This document shows, piece after piece, positions 12,438 to 24,008 of a stretch of DNA of 64,000 bases. How positions within the stretch are numbered: the first letter of the stretch is position 1; each line of letters begins with the position of its first letter. The position numbers and the translations under genes are program-made. The notes under the pieces were generated by a model, which was given only the letters and a program-made list of their open reading frames with translations, was not told where the DNA came from and searched no databases. The stretch is from the NCBI GenBank assembly GCA_024867545.1, contig JANFNE010000061.1, forward strand, positions 186,001 to 250,000, written 5' to 3'. Origin of the DNA: Phytopythium helicoides. Its lineage: Eukaryota > Oomycota > Peronosporomycetes > Pythiales > Pythiaceae.

Positions 12438-13763
12438 TGCCAGGAGCTCCTGACATCAGGCTCGGCAAGGTGACCATAATCGCGCTGGCAGAAGAGGGTG
12501 CAATTCTACCATTTCTAGACCTTGTATCGTGATTTTAAGTGCTCCTAGCACCCTCATTGGGCGACAAATTTGCGTGCTTGGCATAATCACTGGTCCGACT
12601 TGATTTCGTCCGTGACATGTGATCGCAGGATTAGAAACGTATAGATAGAAAAGTTTGTATCGTGTCTAACGTTTCTAAATCGCCGCGCTTCCTCCGTCCA
12701 ACATCATCGTGTTGATGTAGGAGCGGGTCCATGCGCTGTGCAGCTGCAGGGGGGATCAGCGTGGCTTGGTCCATGATGCCCGGCTGTGTCGATCTTGCTC
12801 TGCTCATACAAAAACAAACAAATCATAAACGTATTAAAAATATCAGTACAGTACTGTACTGTACGACGACGCAAATGTGGTCGCGGGCCGGACCGTGATC
12901 GTTCGTGAAAGACGAGAGCTCCGCTTCAACAAGTCGGTGGCCAAGTCACGAGGATTCCAAACCTCGCATGGAAGAATCTCAGCGATTTGCGGAGTTGTTC
13001 ACAATCAACGAGTGCTTATGCGCCGCCGATTTGTTTCGGACCGACGGAGCGGCTCTCGACGTCGTCATCAACCAACAGCCATAGCTCGGACGCAACACTG
13101 CGATGCCGTCTGTCCGTCGCCAATTGATTTCGATCGCACTGCGTTGCGGATGAACCAGTACAGTCAGCTATTGTTTACCACGGCGACCTTGCGTCCCGTC
13201 AGCAGTCTTTTGGACATAACGTGAGCGTTTTGAGAGTTCAGACGCCTTGACAATCCCGTGATGCAGCCAAGGCCCCTGCTTTGTTGGTGACGATTCGGAG
13301 CGCGCACGCCAACCGACCGTCAGTTTTCGACTCTCTCTCTCTTTGTGTCGTGTCATGACCAGCTTTAACATTGAGGCGATCGCATCCGCCCTCGCGTGGA
13401 ATGCGCCGAAATGGATGCAGACGACACTGCAGCACGGAGCGCAATGAAAGCCTGCTTTGTCACAACCAGGCTACCTTTCCTCCAAAACGAATACGAAGCG
13501 GGGAATCAACTTTTGCTAGACTGATTACCGCAATGTGACTGCAACCCAGCCAGTCATCAGCACCCGCTTCCCAGCACATCATATCGGTTGATCCCCACTT
13601 TAATAGCGCGCCGCCTACATCCACCCAGTAAATTGCGATGGGATAATCCCTCCAAATACAAGACCCCCCTTTACGCGCCACCTCCGTCTCACAAATAGGT
13701 CATCAGGCTCATTCTCGTAATCGCCGCCTCGCCGCCACCTCCTCCTGCGACTCACTCGAGGCG
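12438..13763. other. Intergenic region between divergent genes d and e
   Basis: No convincing gene is seen on either strand. The stretch includes AT-richer DNA (about 12640-12850), an 18-nt perfect palindrome at 12844-12861 and a CT-rich run near 13328-13345. It separates the minus-strand gene d from the plus-strand gene e, so it should hold both promoters. Confidence 0.5.
12844..12861. repeat. Perfect 18-nt palindrome (CAGTACAGTACTGTACTG)
   Basis: The sequence equals its own reverse complement over 18 bases and lies in AT-rich DNA between divergent genes d and e. The related words TACTGTA and GTACTGT recur in other intergenic DNA here, for example near 17033-17060 and 19218. It could be a binding site or chance low-complexity sequence. 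Confidence 0.5.
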
Positions 13764-15177
13764 ATGCCGACGCTCGACACGCTGCTGCAGCCCGCGGACG
13801 TGGCCGTGGGGCCTCGTGCCGTCCACACAGGCGCCAAGCGCAAGGCTGTGGACGCTGTGGACGCGGCAGTGGACGCTGTGGACGCTGTGGACGCGGCTGT
13901 GGACGCGGACGACCTGGTCCACGGAGACGCGTTCCTCTCGGGCCGCTACAAGCCTCGCCGTCCGCCGGCGCCCTCCGCCACGGTACGCCTGGTGTTCATG
14001 CAGGCCGATGCGTGGTGGTGGCCTCGGTCCTCACCGTGTCCATGCGATGCCATCAGCACGAGCTCCGCGCGCTGCGGCAAGACGCCACGGCCCTGGGGAA
14101 CACGATGCACTCGCTGTGCACCAAGTGGCGGAAGGAGCTGCCGGACGAGCGCGTCCGAGTGCGAGCGCTCGAGGTGGCCAAGGCCCGCTGGGGCATCGCC
14201 CAGGCCGAAGGAGTGAACCGGTCGCTCAAGGACCAGCTGTTGCAGCAGCAGCTCTTCCTGGCTTCTCTGCAGCGGCGGGTGACCGACTCGCCACTGCTCC
14301 AGCCCTCGCGCAGCCGCGAGCTGTTTGACGCCCTGCACACGTTCCTCGAGCTGCCGGCCTCGCTCTCGCCAAGTGAACGCACGGAAAGACTGCTCGGACA
14401 GTGCGAGCTCGGCGTTCGTGTGGCACCAGCAGCGCTCGACAGGTTCACCCGCAAGTTCATCGACGCGCCAGGCTACCAACCGGGAAGGTTCCAACGGGCC
14501 GCCATTGTTTGCACACACGAGCATTATGGCCGACGAAAGCCACACGTACCTCTCGAGCGTGCTGGTAGGACGCCTGCCCAACGCGACACTGCGGGTCGCC
14601 ATCGACGCCACGATGCGCTACTTCCAGGGCCTTTCAACCGAGCTCAGCCAGCATGGCGTGGTGGCCCAGTCCGACCTCCAGGTTTGTCTCTCTCTCAACT
14701 ATACTGCAGCCGCTTCTTGAACTCTAGCTAACGTGCTCACGCAAATTTGTTGATGTCTGTAGCTCTTGCAAGATTTGGGAAACATGAGCGCCTACTCTCG
14801 ACTGCACTACCGCTTTGGGCCGCACTTTGTTACCAACTCGAACACCACCAGAAGCGCGCACATCGGCTCCAACCGAGCAGTTTTCGTCGTCGATTTTGTT
14901 GACCGGGATGACCTCCACCCGACGCAGCTCCGGGAAGGAGATTTGCTCCGCGACTCGACACTCGCCATCTCTCTTACACAAGAGATCCGACCCGATGACT
15001 GGCGCACCCACTGTGCTACTACAACGCATCAACACCATCCGTTACAACTTGCCGCCACAGTCTCCTCTGCTACACGACGAGATGCGAGCCACGCTCCCCC
15101 TGGCCAACGGGGACTTATTTATGGAGGTCGTTTGCCGGCACATGATGGAGCAGCGGCCAGCTCAGATTGCGCAGTGA
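13764..15177 (+). CDS. Gene e: coiled-coil/START-like family protein (second subfamily), two frameshifts
   Basis: Exons are 13764-13982, 14057-14681 and 14763-15177. Introns are 13983-14056 (GTACGC...TCAG, phase 0) and 14682-14762 (GTTTGT...GTAG). The protein starts with a Val-Asp-Ala repeat, then KPRRPPAPSAT, intron, HELRALRQDATALG, and a Q-rich helix (SLKDQLLQQQLFLASLQ). The C-terminus has RYNLPPQSPLL and NGDLFMEV, shared with genes f and g. The frame changes near 14470 (GCCAGGC) and near 15000 (GACTGGC); removing one base at each gives a continuous frame that matches f and g. It is the only family member on the plus strand and converges on gene f, whose stop is 47 bp away. Confidence 0.65.
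13846..13906 (+). repeat. In-frame minisatellite coding a Val-Asp-Ala repeat in gene e
   Basis: Units close to GTGGACGCTGTGGACGCG are repeated in tandem and encode VDAVDAAVDAVDAVDAAVDA. The repeat lies in the variable N-terminal head before the first intron. Genes f and g have Ser/Ala-rich heads there instead, so the head is not conserved. Confidence 0.8.
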
Positions 15178-15223
15178 GTGAATGGTTCGCTCATGTAATT
15201 GTGAACTCGATAAATACTCGACT

Positions 15224-16670
15224 CTATTTCCCTAAAGCTGCCTTTTTTTTCCTATTCATTCGCCTGTCTTCCCAGCACCCGACGAGGTTGCCGAGTTCTC
15301 TTCTGCCTCGCGCGCCTACCGCGGCCGACAACATTTCCATGTGCAAATCACCATTAATGTACGCGTGGTGCTGCTCCAGATCTCTATGCAGCAATGGCGA
15401 GTGCGGTGGTAGATTGTACCGGTGCACTCGCAGCCGACGCAGGAGCACGGGTCGCTTCTTGTCGGGCTCGTTCTCGGCGTCTTCCGGTCGCATGCGGCTC
15501 ACTGTCACGAGCGAGCACGTGTCGAGCTGTAGCGGCTGGTCCTGCTTTTGCTTTTCTGGAGCCGCGTTGTTCGTATCCGAAAGCTCGTCATCTGCGTCCA
15601 CAAAGTCGAGCAATGCGACGCCAAGGTCCTCGTTGACTAGCTCGGCGACATATGCCGTGAGGGTCTCGACGCCGTTGAAGGCTCCGCCAGTACGCGTCAC
15701 ACGACCGTAGTATTTTTCCGGTCCGAGCATGTCGAGCATCTGCAGCAAAGTGCACAGCAAAAACACGTCAGTCAGACTGCGTCTTCGGCCGAGCACCGCG
15801 CTCCGTACTTGGTGCTTGTCAGTACAGAGCGGTAGTACCGAGAAGTCTAAGTGAATGCCGAGTCGCTGGCTGAGCTCCTGTGGCGCCTTCTTCAGGTTAT
15901 CGACCACGACGCGGAACACTTGCGCGACGTCGCTCTCCGCCGGCAGCTTGCACACGAACACGTTGCTCACGAGCGTTCCAGGCTTGGCCTGCACGCTCGT
16001 CGGCGCGAGGCTCGTGCTCGAGTACGGGCAGGAACGGGGACGCGAGCGGCAGCAGGCTCGCGCGTGAAGGAGTCCATGACGTCCGGCAGCTCCGTCCACA
16101 CCGGCCGCAAGTCGGTGCGCGAGCTGCTGGCGCCTCAAGCTGCCGCCCTTGGCCTGCACGTCGCGTCCGCAGAGCCTCAGCGGCGCGTGGAGGCTCGCGA
16201 AGATGGCCGAGGTGCGCGAGGAGCCGTCGCCGAGCGGGGCCCGCCGCGCCAGCTGGTCCTGCAGACTGGCGTAGAAGAGCTGCTGCTGCATGAGCTGGTC
16301 GCGCAGCAGCGCGTTGCGCTTCTCGGCGCGCGTCGTGCGCGCCTTCTCGCGGGCCGCGGCGCACGCGGCGAGCACCACGCGGTCGTCGGCGGGCAGCGCC
16401 CTGGCGCCACTTGGCGCTGAGCTCGGCCAGCTCGCGCTCCAGGCGCTGCACGAGCGCGCGCAGCTGGCGGACTTCATGCTGCGGGTGACGTCCACGCGGC
16501 GTTAGTGAGGGGACGGACGGTCTCAGCGCGGACGGCCGCGGCCTCAAGTGCGGACGTACAGCGGCCGGCAGAGGAGCGCGCTTGCCGTTCGCGGACGCGG
16601 AGGAGGATGAGGACGAGGATGCGTCGGCCGTAGAGAAGCGGAAGGCCGCGTCCGCGAGCGGCGAGTCCAT
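15224..16670 (-). CDS. Gene f: coiled-coil/START-like family protein (second subfamily), several frameshifts
   Basis: The start at 16670 (MDSPLADAAFRF) opens a Ser-rich head. A phase-0 intron at 16479-16559 has a strong GTACGT donor and is followed by HEVRQLRALVQRLERE. A second intron at 15740-15808 (GTACGG...GCAG) follows KHQ and precedes MLDMLGPEKYYG. Shared motifs with e and g are RDQLMQQQLFYASLQ, TLVSNVFV, RYNLPPHSPLL and NGDLHMEM. The frame shifts near 16402, and probably near 16130, 16060 and 16033; each can be resolved by removing one A or T from a C-A/T-G triplet. With four disruptions this member may be a pseudogene, but the conserved segments are otherwise undamaged. Confidence 0.6.
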
Positions 16671-17025
16671 GAGCCTTGGAGGCCTGTGGACCTGATGGTC
16701 GTGGCGGGAAGTGGGCTTGTTTAGTCAGTCGGGCCGAGGCGTGAGCTTTGGACAGTGAGCAACCACGTGTGGCCCACATATGGTTGATGATTATGAAGAG
16801 AATTTAAGTTTGATTACGATCATTTCGGTATTTGGGCAAAAAGTGCGATCACTTGGAGATTGTAGAAGGCCCACAAAAACAGATGGCGTGAAGTGTGATT
16901 TGTGACATGTGGAGTCTACGGTACGGTTCAACATGGTAAGGCGGCTCGCGATGGCCGCGCGCAAAGCACCAGCACACCGATGCAACGCCGATCCCGAGGA
17001 TCGAGAAACACGCGGTCCATTTGAT
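16671..17025. other. Short intergenic region between genes f and g
   Basis: About 350 bases, AT-richer around 16780-16920. No open frame resembling the neighbours is seen. It should contain the promoter of gene f. Confidence 0.5.
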
Positions 17026-18545
17026 TTATAGGTACTGTAAAACTATAAACACTATACTGTAGCGTGGCACGACGGTTAGCTGGTCGCCTCGCGCAGGTGC
17101 TGGCACACAGGCCGCCATGAGCAGGTCGCCGTTGAGGATGGCGCGGTGCTCGCGCATCTCCTGCGCCACCGCGGGATCCTGCGGCAGCCGCTCGTAGCGG
17201 TAGACGATGGCGAGCCGCAGCGTCACAGCCAGCCGCGCCTCGTTGGGCTCGAGCGTGAGCCCGGCCATGGCCCACCGAGGCGTCTCGCGGGCCGAGAACG
17301 GGTGCTGCGCGTCATCCGTGATTGCGTCCACGTGGAAAATGCCACGATGGTCTCGCAGACTCGCGCACACGAGCGTATTGGCCGTGGACTCGAGCACCGA
17401 GCTCGCGATGGTCGTGCGGCGGTACTGCATGTAATCGTCGATGCGGAGGCCCAGCTCCTCGTCTAGTTCCATCTGACGACCAGTGCGTGCGAGCGTCTCC
17501 ATGTCGTTCAAGAGAATGCGCTGTCGTCGCCAAGCAGAATGATTAGCAGGCGGTATACACAAAAAATGTTGATGGAGTAGCCACTCACCCTGCGGTCCAT
17601 TGCGGTGCCGAGATGACGCTTGACAGCGGTAGGCAGCCCATTGAAGTACGCCAGCACGCCGTTGAAGACTTGCTCGAGCGATGGGCACGGGATCTCCGAC
17701 ACGAACACGCTCGTCACGAGCGTGTGATCGGCACAGCCCGTCACGCTGACCTTGTTCTGAGGTGTGTTGGTCTGACCGGCGTCCGCGCGTCCGTCGAGCT
17801 CGAGCTTGGTGAAGTGCGCGACCTGCGGCGGGGATGGACGTCATGCTGCGCTCAAAGTGCGCGCGCAGCTGACCGATGCGGTCGGTCTCTTCGAGCCCCA
17901 GCGCCGTGTCAAAGTGCAGCGCGTCGAACAGCTCGCGGCCGCACGAGTACAGCGGCGCGTTGAGCACCAGCGACTGCAGCGTAGCAAACGCGAGCTGCTG
18001 CTGCGCCATGGCGTCCGCCAGCTCGTCGTGCGCTTGGTCCGTGAGCACGGACGCGCGCTTCTCGACTGCAGGCGCGGTGCGCGGCCATCAGCGTGCGCGG
18101 GTCGGGCTGCGCGGCTTCCCACTGGGCCTTGAGCTTGCGCAGCTCGTCGTCCATGGCGGCCACCTGGCTCCTCAGGAGCCGCAGCTCGTGCTGCGCCAGG
18201 CGCCACATCGTCAGATCGCGCGTCGGACCACGAGGATGATCCATGGAACTCACCGTCGCCGACAGCGGCGCGCCGTTCGCCGCGCGCAGGCGCGAGCCGT
18301 CAGTGGGAAGTGCGAGCACGGCCGGAGGGTTCGCGGGTGGCGCAGGCGCGCGCCGGCGCTTCTTGGCCGCTTGGCCGTCCTCGCGGACGGAGGACGCGGA
18401 CGCGCCTACGGACGCCGACGTCGACGTTGACGCGCTGGGGCTCGTTCCACCGGCGCTCGACGAGTCGCTGAGCCACGCAGAGCCGTCCGAGGGCGCAGGG
18501 GCAGCCGGGACGCAGCACCATGAGATCGATCGACGCGTTGCTCAT
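17026..18545 (-). CDS. Gene g: coiled-coil/START-like family protein (second subfamily), three frameshifts
   Basis: The likely start is the ATG ending at 18545 (MSNASIDLMVLRPG). The Ser/Ala-rich head ends GAPLSAT, then a phase-0 intron at 18191-18253 (GTGAGT...GCAG), then HELRLLRSQVAAMDDEL. A second intron at 17521-17588 (GTGAGT...ACAG) follows AMDRR. Both intron positions match genes e and f. Conserved segments include AMAQQQLAFATLQ, GRELFDALHF, LVTSVFVSEIP and NGDLLMA. Frame changes lie near 18497, 18070 and 17824, each at a CCTG or CAGG word. The head-to-tail arrangement with gene f fits tandem duplication. Confidence 0.6.
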
Positions 18546-20179
18546 GTCGAGAAGTGGCCGTCGCTCGTGGAAAGATGGAGTGAGCTGATGCTTCCAGGCC
18601 GTCTGAGCGCGGCAGGCGGGTGGTGCCATGGACAATCGACGACAACGGATTGGCCCCTGAGGATGAGGCACAGCGTAATACGGTTCTGCCGAAATGCTTG
18701 GCGCCACACAAAACGCAAGGAAAGATGGGCATTTCGCTAAACTACGGTACATGCGAACGAATCGACGTTGTGTGGAGGGGACGGGGAGCACCGGTTGTTT
18801 ACATGGCGGCACCAGGCAGCCGAGTCGTGGGGCGGACAATGGATGAGTGTTTGGTCGACCATACAAACGCCAAGTGATTGCGAGCGACAGCCCTTGCTTG
18901 CAGTAATCGAAGAAAAAGGACGAACTTGGGACAAAAGTGCCATTTGGGAACCTGTGTATATTGATATCTGTACATTGAATAATTAGTTCATTCGTCTCTT
19001 CCACAGCAACACACCTGTTTTCTGAAATATAAACGCTTGAGCTAGTGTGTCGTAATCATGCATAAAGCGAGGCCAACCAGCGCAAACAAATGACGGTGTC
19101 GAGACACCTGTGCCACTGTATGTGGGCGAGAGGAGATTCGACGCTTCGAAATATTGAGTTCGTAAACCCATGTACACTTTCTTAAAAAAGTAGAAAGGAC
19201 ATCCTCTTAGCAGAAAGTACTGTATTGAATTATGCTTACGCGACTCGTTTGCGCGACCACATGTTCCTTAGTCCCCCCGCTGACGGACAAAAAACAATCG
19301 AAACTCGACTTGTTTTTGTGCGATTTTAGCGCAAATGCCCCGAAACGGTGCCACGCCACGCCGTGCCATGTGATGCCACGCCACTTCGCGCGAGTCATGA
19401 CACGAACGCTGCGGTCACGCCAACGGCACGCGGATCCACCTTCTGAACAAGGTCACCACCACAGCTACCCGACTAGCATGGATGTAGAATGTAGAAGCTT
19501 GTCACCCTCACGATCGCTGATGTGTTATATTGAAGCAGCACGCAACTTGGGTGCGACATCGCTTGGCGGCGGAGCGTCGAGAAGCGTATTGTTGATGGCC
19601 AGGAACATGTATGTTGCCGGGGTGCAATCCTCATATGTGTCCTGTTTGGACGTCTTCACGCGATTGCTTACGCTCGTTGTCCTCCTCCTGCCGGCTTGGC
19701 GGACAGTACCGTTATCGCTAGGGGTGGGTTCGTAGTGGTTAAGTACCGCTGTACACTGAAACACGCTGCAACGAGCTCAAGGTGTCCCCATCCTTGCGGA
19801 TCGACTTGGCCGATCCCGAGGATTCCAGCCAGGCGAGTTCATCGAATCGCGTTGACGACTTGGCGTGTCGAAAGTCGAGCTCCCCCTTTATACTGTAACA
19901 CGCAGATCGTTCACGTTTCTCCATAAAGTACGGGACCCATAATCAGTACTCATTCTCAAGCCGCGATCAACGAAGAACTCCACGTGAGCCACTCTAAGCT
20001 CATCCGATCCATTTGCTCTTCTTTTCCGTCTCCAACGAATGCTGAAGCTCGAACGTGCGTGGTGATGAAGGCGATTCACGAGACCTGTGTGGATATTCAC
20101 CAGCGACATCAAAACAGATGGCAACGTGAATCAAAGCGATCCCAATCAGTGTTATCACCACCATCGAAAGCAGTCGTTG
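18546..20179. other. Gene-poor region with no supported gene
   Basis: Short frames occur on both strands but none has family-like sequence. A short degenerate GCCACGCC tandem lies near 19350-19390. The part after about 19740 may belong to the decayed retroelement noted at 20180-20330. Confidence 0.4.
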
Positions 20180-20330
20180 TGTCCATGAGAGCAAGTTCAA
20201 CTTCAAAAGCTTGCGTTGTTGTCCTAAGGACAAGAGGGGGTCTGCTTTGACTTGCTACGTGCCGAGGAAATCCATGCCTAGAATGTAAAGTGCGTCGCAA
20301 ACTCTCCGATACCAAGCACTTTGCGAGCTC
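20180..20330 (-). pseudogene. Decayed retroelement protease remnant (Ty3/gypsy type)
   Basis: On the minus strand near 20262-20300 one frame reads CDALYILGMDFLGT and then meets a stop. A YxLGMDFL segment is typical of the C-terminal flap region of LTR-retrotransposon aspartic proteases. Flanking frames are interrupted by stops and shifts, and no reverse transcriptase or LTR is seen. The call rests on one short motif, so it is tentative. Confidence 0.4.
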
Positions 20331-21057
20331 CAAACTTTCTTGTACAATCGAGTCAGTGTACTTTTGCATTGGAGCGATAGGCCGTTCGACGTCTGGATTG
20401 CATAGCGAATGAGCAGATCCCGACAAGATCCGCTACGACTTTTCGACGTCTCACGAGCTGACGCGAGAGGGAGGACTGGATTATCATGGCACGCCAGCAG
20501 TGCGGAACTAGCGATGGCTAATCAAAAGAAATGCTGTAAAGGGCTTGGAAAAAAAGCGTGCGCAGGAGGATTCACGACCTCCACATCGAAAACCCTGTTG
20601 TACTTCAAAGTACTTAAGTACTTCTGATTACCTTTGACACCATCAATGAAGCAATCAAACAGCGACAGAGAGAGCTGGTTGTCAGCCTGATGACCTGACA
20701 AAGCAACCATTTGGAGCGATCGTCGACGACGTGGCCCATAAAGTTCGCGTGAGAATTCTAACTCCGGTTCGGCGTATTGTGGTGAAACTATTGACCGAAT
20801 CAGCGCTTCCCTGAGCAAGAAGTGGCCACTGAATTCTGTTTGTGGATTATGGCCGACAACACGTAATCCCAGTGCACGGACAGGCAGGCTATCATGCCAA
20901 TTGTATCGACACTTAGTGACGACGACGTGAATCTCGAGGCTGCTGAAAGTGGCGCTGCCGAGTTTTAGCTACTTTGGGACGCATATCAGGACTGACACGC
21001 GTTGAATAGGAATGCAGCACAACGTTGAACAACTCGTGAAATGCTGAGCCAACAGGT
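20331..21057. other. Intergenic region, possibly part of a decayed retroelement
   Basis: No coding-like frame was recognised. It separates the retropepsin-like remnant from the 3' end of the PHD-finger gene. Confidence 0.4.
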
Positions 21058-24008
21058 TTAAGTATTACTAAGGGGTGGTTGTTGCTGCCCCTGAGCATGA
21101 CGCTGTGCCTGAATAAAAGACTGGGCTAGAACTTGGGATTGAGATTGGGGCTGGATATATGTTTGTGCCTGCACTGGACCGGAAGTCCAAGCTTGAGCGT
21201 GGACTTGCCCAAGAATCTGCGCTCGAACATTAACTGGAGGATGATCCAGACCAAAAGGCTGCATCTGAATTTGAGTTTGAGCTTGCACTGGACCAAAAGA
21301 CAACACTTGAGTTTGTGCCTGTCCATAAGACAGCACTTGAGCTTGTGCCTGAGGTTGTGCCTGTCCAAAAACCGGTCTCTGGGCTAGAACTGAATGTGGA
21401 ACCTCTCCTTGACTCTGCACCTGGCCAAACAACTGCACAGCGGCTAAAGGTTGGGCGTGCCCTTGTGCCTGTGCTTGTGTTTGTGCCTGAGCCTGCGCTT
21501 GGGCCTCCGCTTGAGCTTGAGCTTGTGCTTGTGCCTCCAGTCGAGCTCTTGCTTCTGCTCGAGCGCGCTCACGCTCAATCTCGGCATAGTGATTTGCGAC
21601 CTGGTTCATCTCCGAATTAAAGGACTCGCGCGTGGCAAATCCCTTCGAGTACCGAGCACGCCCCTCACTTGTCGACAATTCCTGCTCGATTCGGCTAGTG
21701 ACAGGCGCGGAAGTCCTCCTCGAGAGCCGACGTGCTCTCGTTCACAAATCTCATCCAGCGCCATTCTGAGCGAGTTTTCCGCCCACTCATCAGCGCGTTG
21801 TCGCCGCTGTCAAATGCATCCGGATCTTCCATCTCTTCGTCCTGCTCATCTGCAGCAAGGACGTCGTCGTCACCTGCAACATCCTCTCTCTCAAGCTCAC
21901 CCTCGGCGGTTGCTTCATCATCCGATGAGGCCAGAAGGGTCTTGGCGGAACACTCGCAACATGCTGACGGTTTCTTCGTGCACGGCTGGGGTCAGCTCGC
22001 TGTCGTCTACAAGATCGTCATCAGCGCAGTTCCAACACTTCACTTCTCCACCAAAGTCACGAGCGCAACGCCTGTGGTAGTACCCAAGACATTGTTCACA
22101 CTTGGCCATCATGCGCTCAGCTCCACGTGCTTCACAAATCATGCACTCGACTTTTAGGGGCTTTACAGCTGCTGCTGCTGCCGCCGCCGCCGCCCCGCGT
22201 CTGCACCAGGTATGTCTGCTTCAGTAGCAACAGTAGAAGGAGTATCACTACTTGCGACAGAGGATGCTTGTCGATTCGCCCATCACTGGTCTGCCATTGG
22301 TAGAAGAGTGAGAGCTAGAATACATCAACGTTCCGTTGACTCCCGAGATCATTACCCCATTCCTTGAGGCGCCAATCAGCACAACGTCGTCTTCGTCATC
22401 CATGTCATCTTCATCGCCCGAATCGCTCAGGTTCGTCAAATCTACCACATCCAGAAGCTGCAGCTCTCGTTGACGGCGTTCTTCGTCATCCTCGGCATAG
22501 CCCTCTCCCCCACACTCCATCATGAAGCTCATGAATTCGGGACTGCACTCACCGAGTACGCGGGGCTTTAGCACGGGACGGAAAAATGGGACAGCAGCAG
22601 TCAGCGCCGACTCGCTCTTCACTTGAGGAGACTGTGCAGCTGTATGTGATGTAGTGCGCGGTGGGGATGCTGGAGCTGTCTCGGATGCTGCTGGTTGTTG
22701 TCGAACTGGTACCGTGGTCTTTTGAACATCCTCAGTGTGTGCGGCCACGGTTTCTGCGGTATCAGCAGCACGATGCAATGGAGTGCTTGTAGCTGTCCGA
22801 TTATTGGCCCCCTCCGTGGGGACATCTGACGACTCTGACAGACTCGCATGGGACCGTGGTGGATGAGATCGCCTCGCAGCGCGGATCCTGACTCCATCAC
22901 TCGTAGTAGTAAAATCGTCGGCGTTGAACTCGACCGTATCAAATATTCGGGACCATGACGGCCCCTGCTCATGTTCACGGCCGACGTCATCCACGCTAGA
23001 AGCTGTGAATTCAGGCAGAGAACGAGAATCTGTGTGTCTGTTGTCGTCTTCGTCACGTTGTTGTGTCGTTGCCGGGGTCGTAGCTTCTGGCGTCAACGAA
23101 GCAGGCGCTTGAGAAGACTGTACAGATGGCGTCTCTGCCGATATCCTTGCTCGTTCGGTTGCAGGCGCTGAGACCACTGTGGATTCGACTGTCGCGGCTG
23201 CAGATGATATTCCAGGCGTCGGTTGCACTTCCTTGGGCTTTATGGCATCTGTGGCAGTGGCAAGTACCGGAGCTGGTGTCGATAGAGCCGCTGGAGCTGA
23301 AGCAGCCAGTGGCTCTGCTGGTGTCCGTGACGGTTGAGATGCTCGAGCAGGCGGTGGCGCTGCTACCCCCGTCGCTGGAGTTGCTGACAACGTCGACGCT
23401 GTTGTAGTAGATGTTACTGCTGCTGGCACTGTTGAAGATGGCGGGCGTCCCACCGTGGATGCTGCTGAGGATGTTGCCGAAGAAGACACCGACGAGGTTT
23501 CAGCCGACGCGAGCGCAGCATGCATTGCACGCGCGTGCTTCTTTCGAGCAGCCACAGCGTCCGCTTCCGTAGGGAAATCCGACACCGCATAGACAATCTC
23601 AGGGAACACGCGGCTCATCAACAGCTCGGGCTCCGCTTCCTCTGTCAGCCCCTGCTCTCCATCTGAATCCGGCTTGTCGTCGGCACCAGTTTCCCCGTCG
23701 TCCGTCCCTGGCTCCTGTTTTCTCACCTCGCCACCTCCACCCGAGCGACCCGACGCCTCCTTCGGCCTCACCGCCTGCTTCTCTTCCTCCTGCTCCTCCT
23801 CCTCGTCGTTCCCGTCCGAGTCCGAGATGAGGTCGATCACCTCCGGCGCTCCACTGCCATCTCCTGCCCCAGCGCCGTCAGGACCCCGCGCCTCGCTCGC
23901 CCGCCGCTTCGTCCCCGCCCCCAGCCCGCGGCTCCTGCACCGCTCGCACACGCCCACGGACGGCGAGCTGTCCGGCCCGCACACTCGACAAGCCTCGCGG
24001 CCCGGCAT
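21058..24008 (-). CDS. PHD-finger protein with SUMO-interaction-like motifs and a Q/A-rich tail
   Basis: The proposed start at 24008 gives MPGREACRVCGPDSS, a small Cys-pair region; an in-frame Met at 24065 is an alternative. Next come EVIDLISDSDGN, a long Ser/Thr/Pro/Ala-rich linker, and a second acidic VVDLTNLSDSG; both look like SUMO-interacting motifs. A 51-nt intron (22201-22251) leads to an Ala run and a Cys4-His-Cys3 PHD finger (ECMIC, CEQC, YYHRRC, KCWNC; about 22150-22040). An acidic region and a Gln/Ala-rich tail follow. The frame shifts near 21943 (CTTGG) and 21703 (GACAGGC); without them the finger and tail are one protein. A chromatin-reader role is inferred from the finger. Confidence 0.7.
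21090..21570 (-). repeat. Gln/Ala-rich degenerate repeat region
   Basis: CAG/GCC-rich degenerate repeats encode runs of QA and longer variants of the form Q-x-Q-x-FG or Q-x-Q-x-SYG. They form the C-terminal tail of the PHD-finger protein. Imperfect codons show this is a selected or old repeat, not a fresh microsatellite expansion. Confidence 0.8.
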
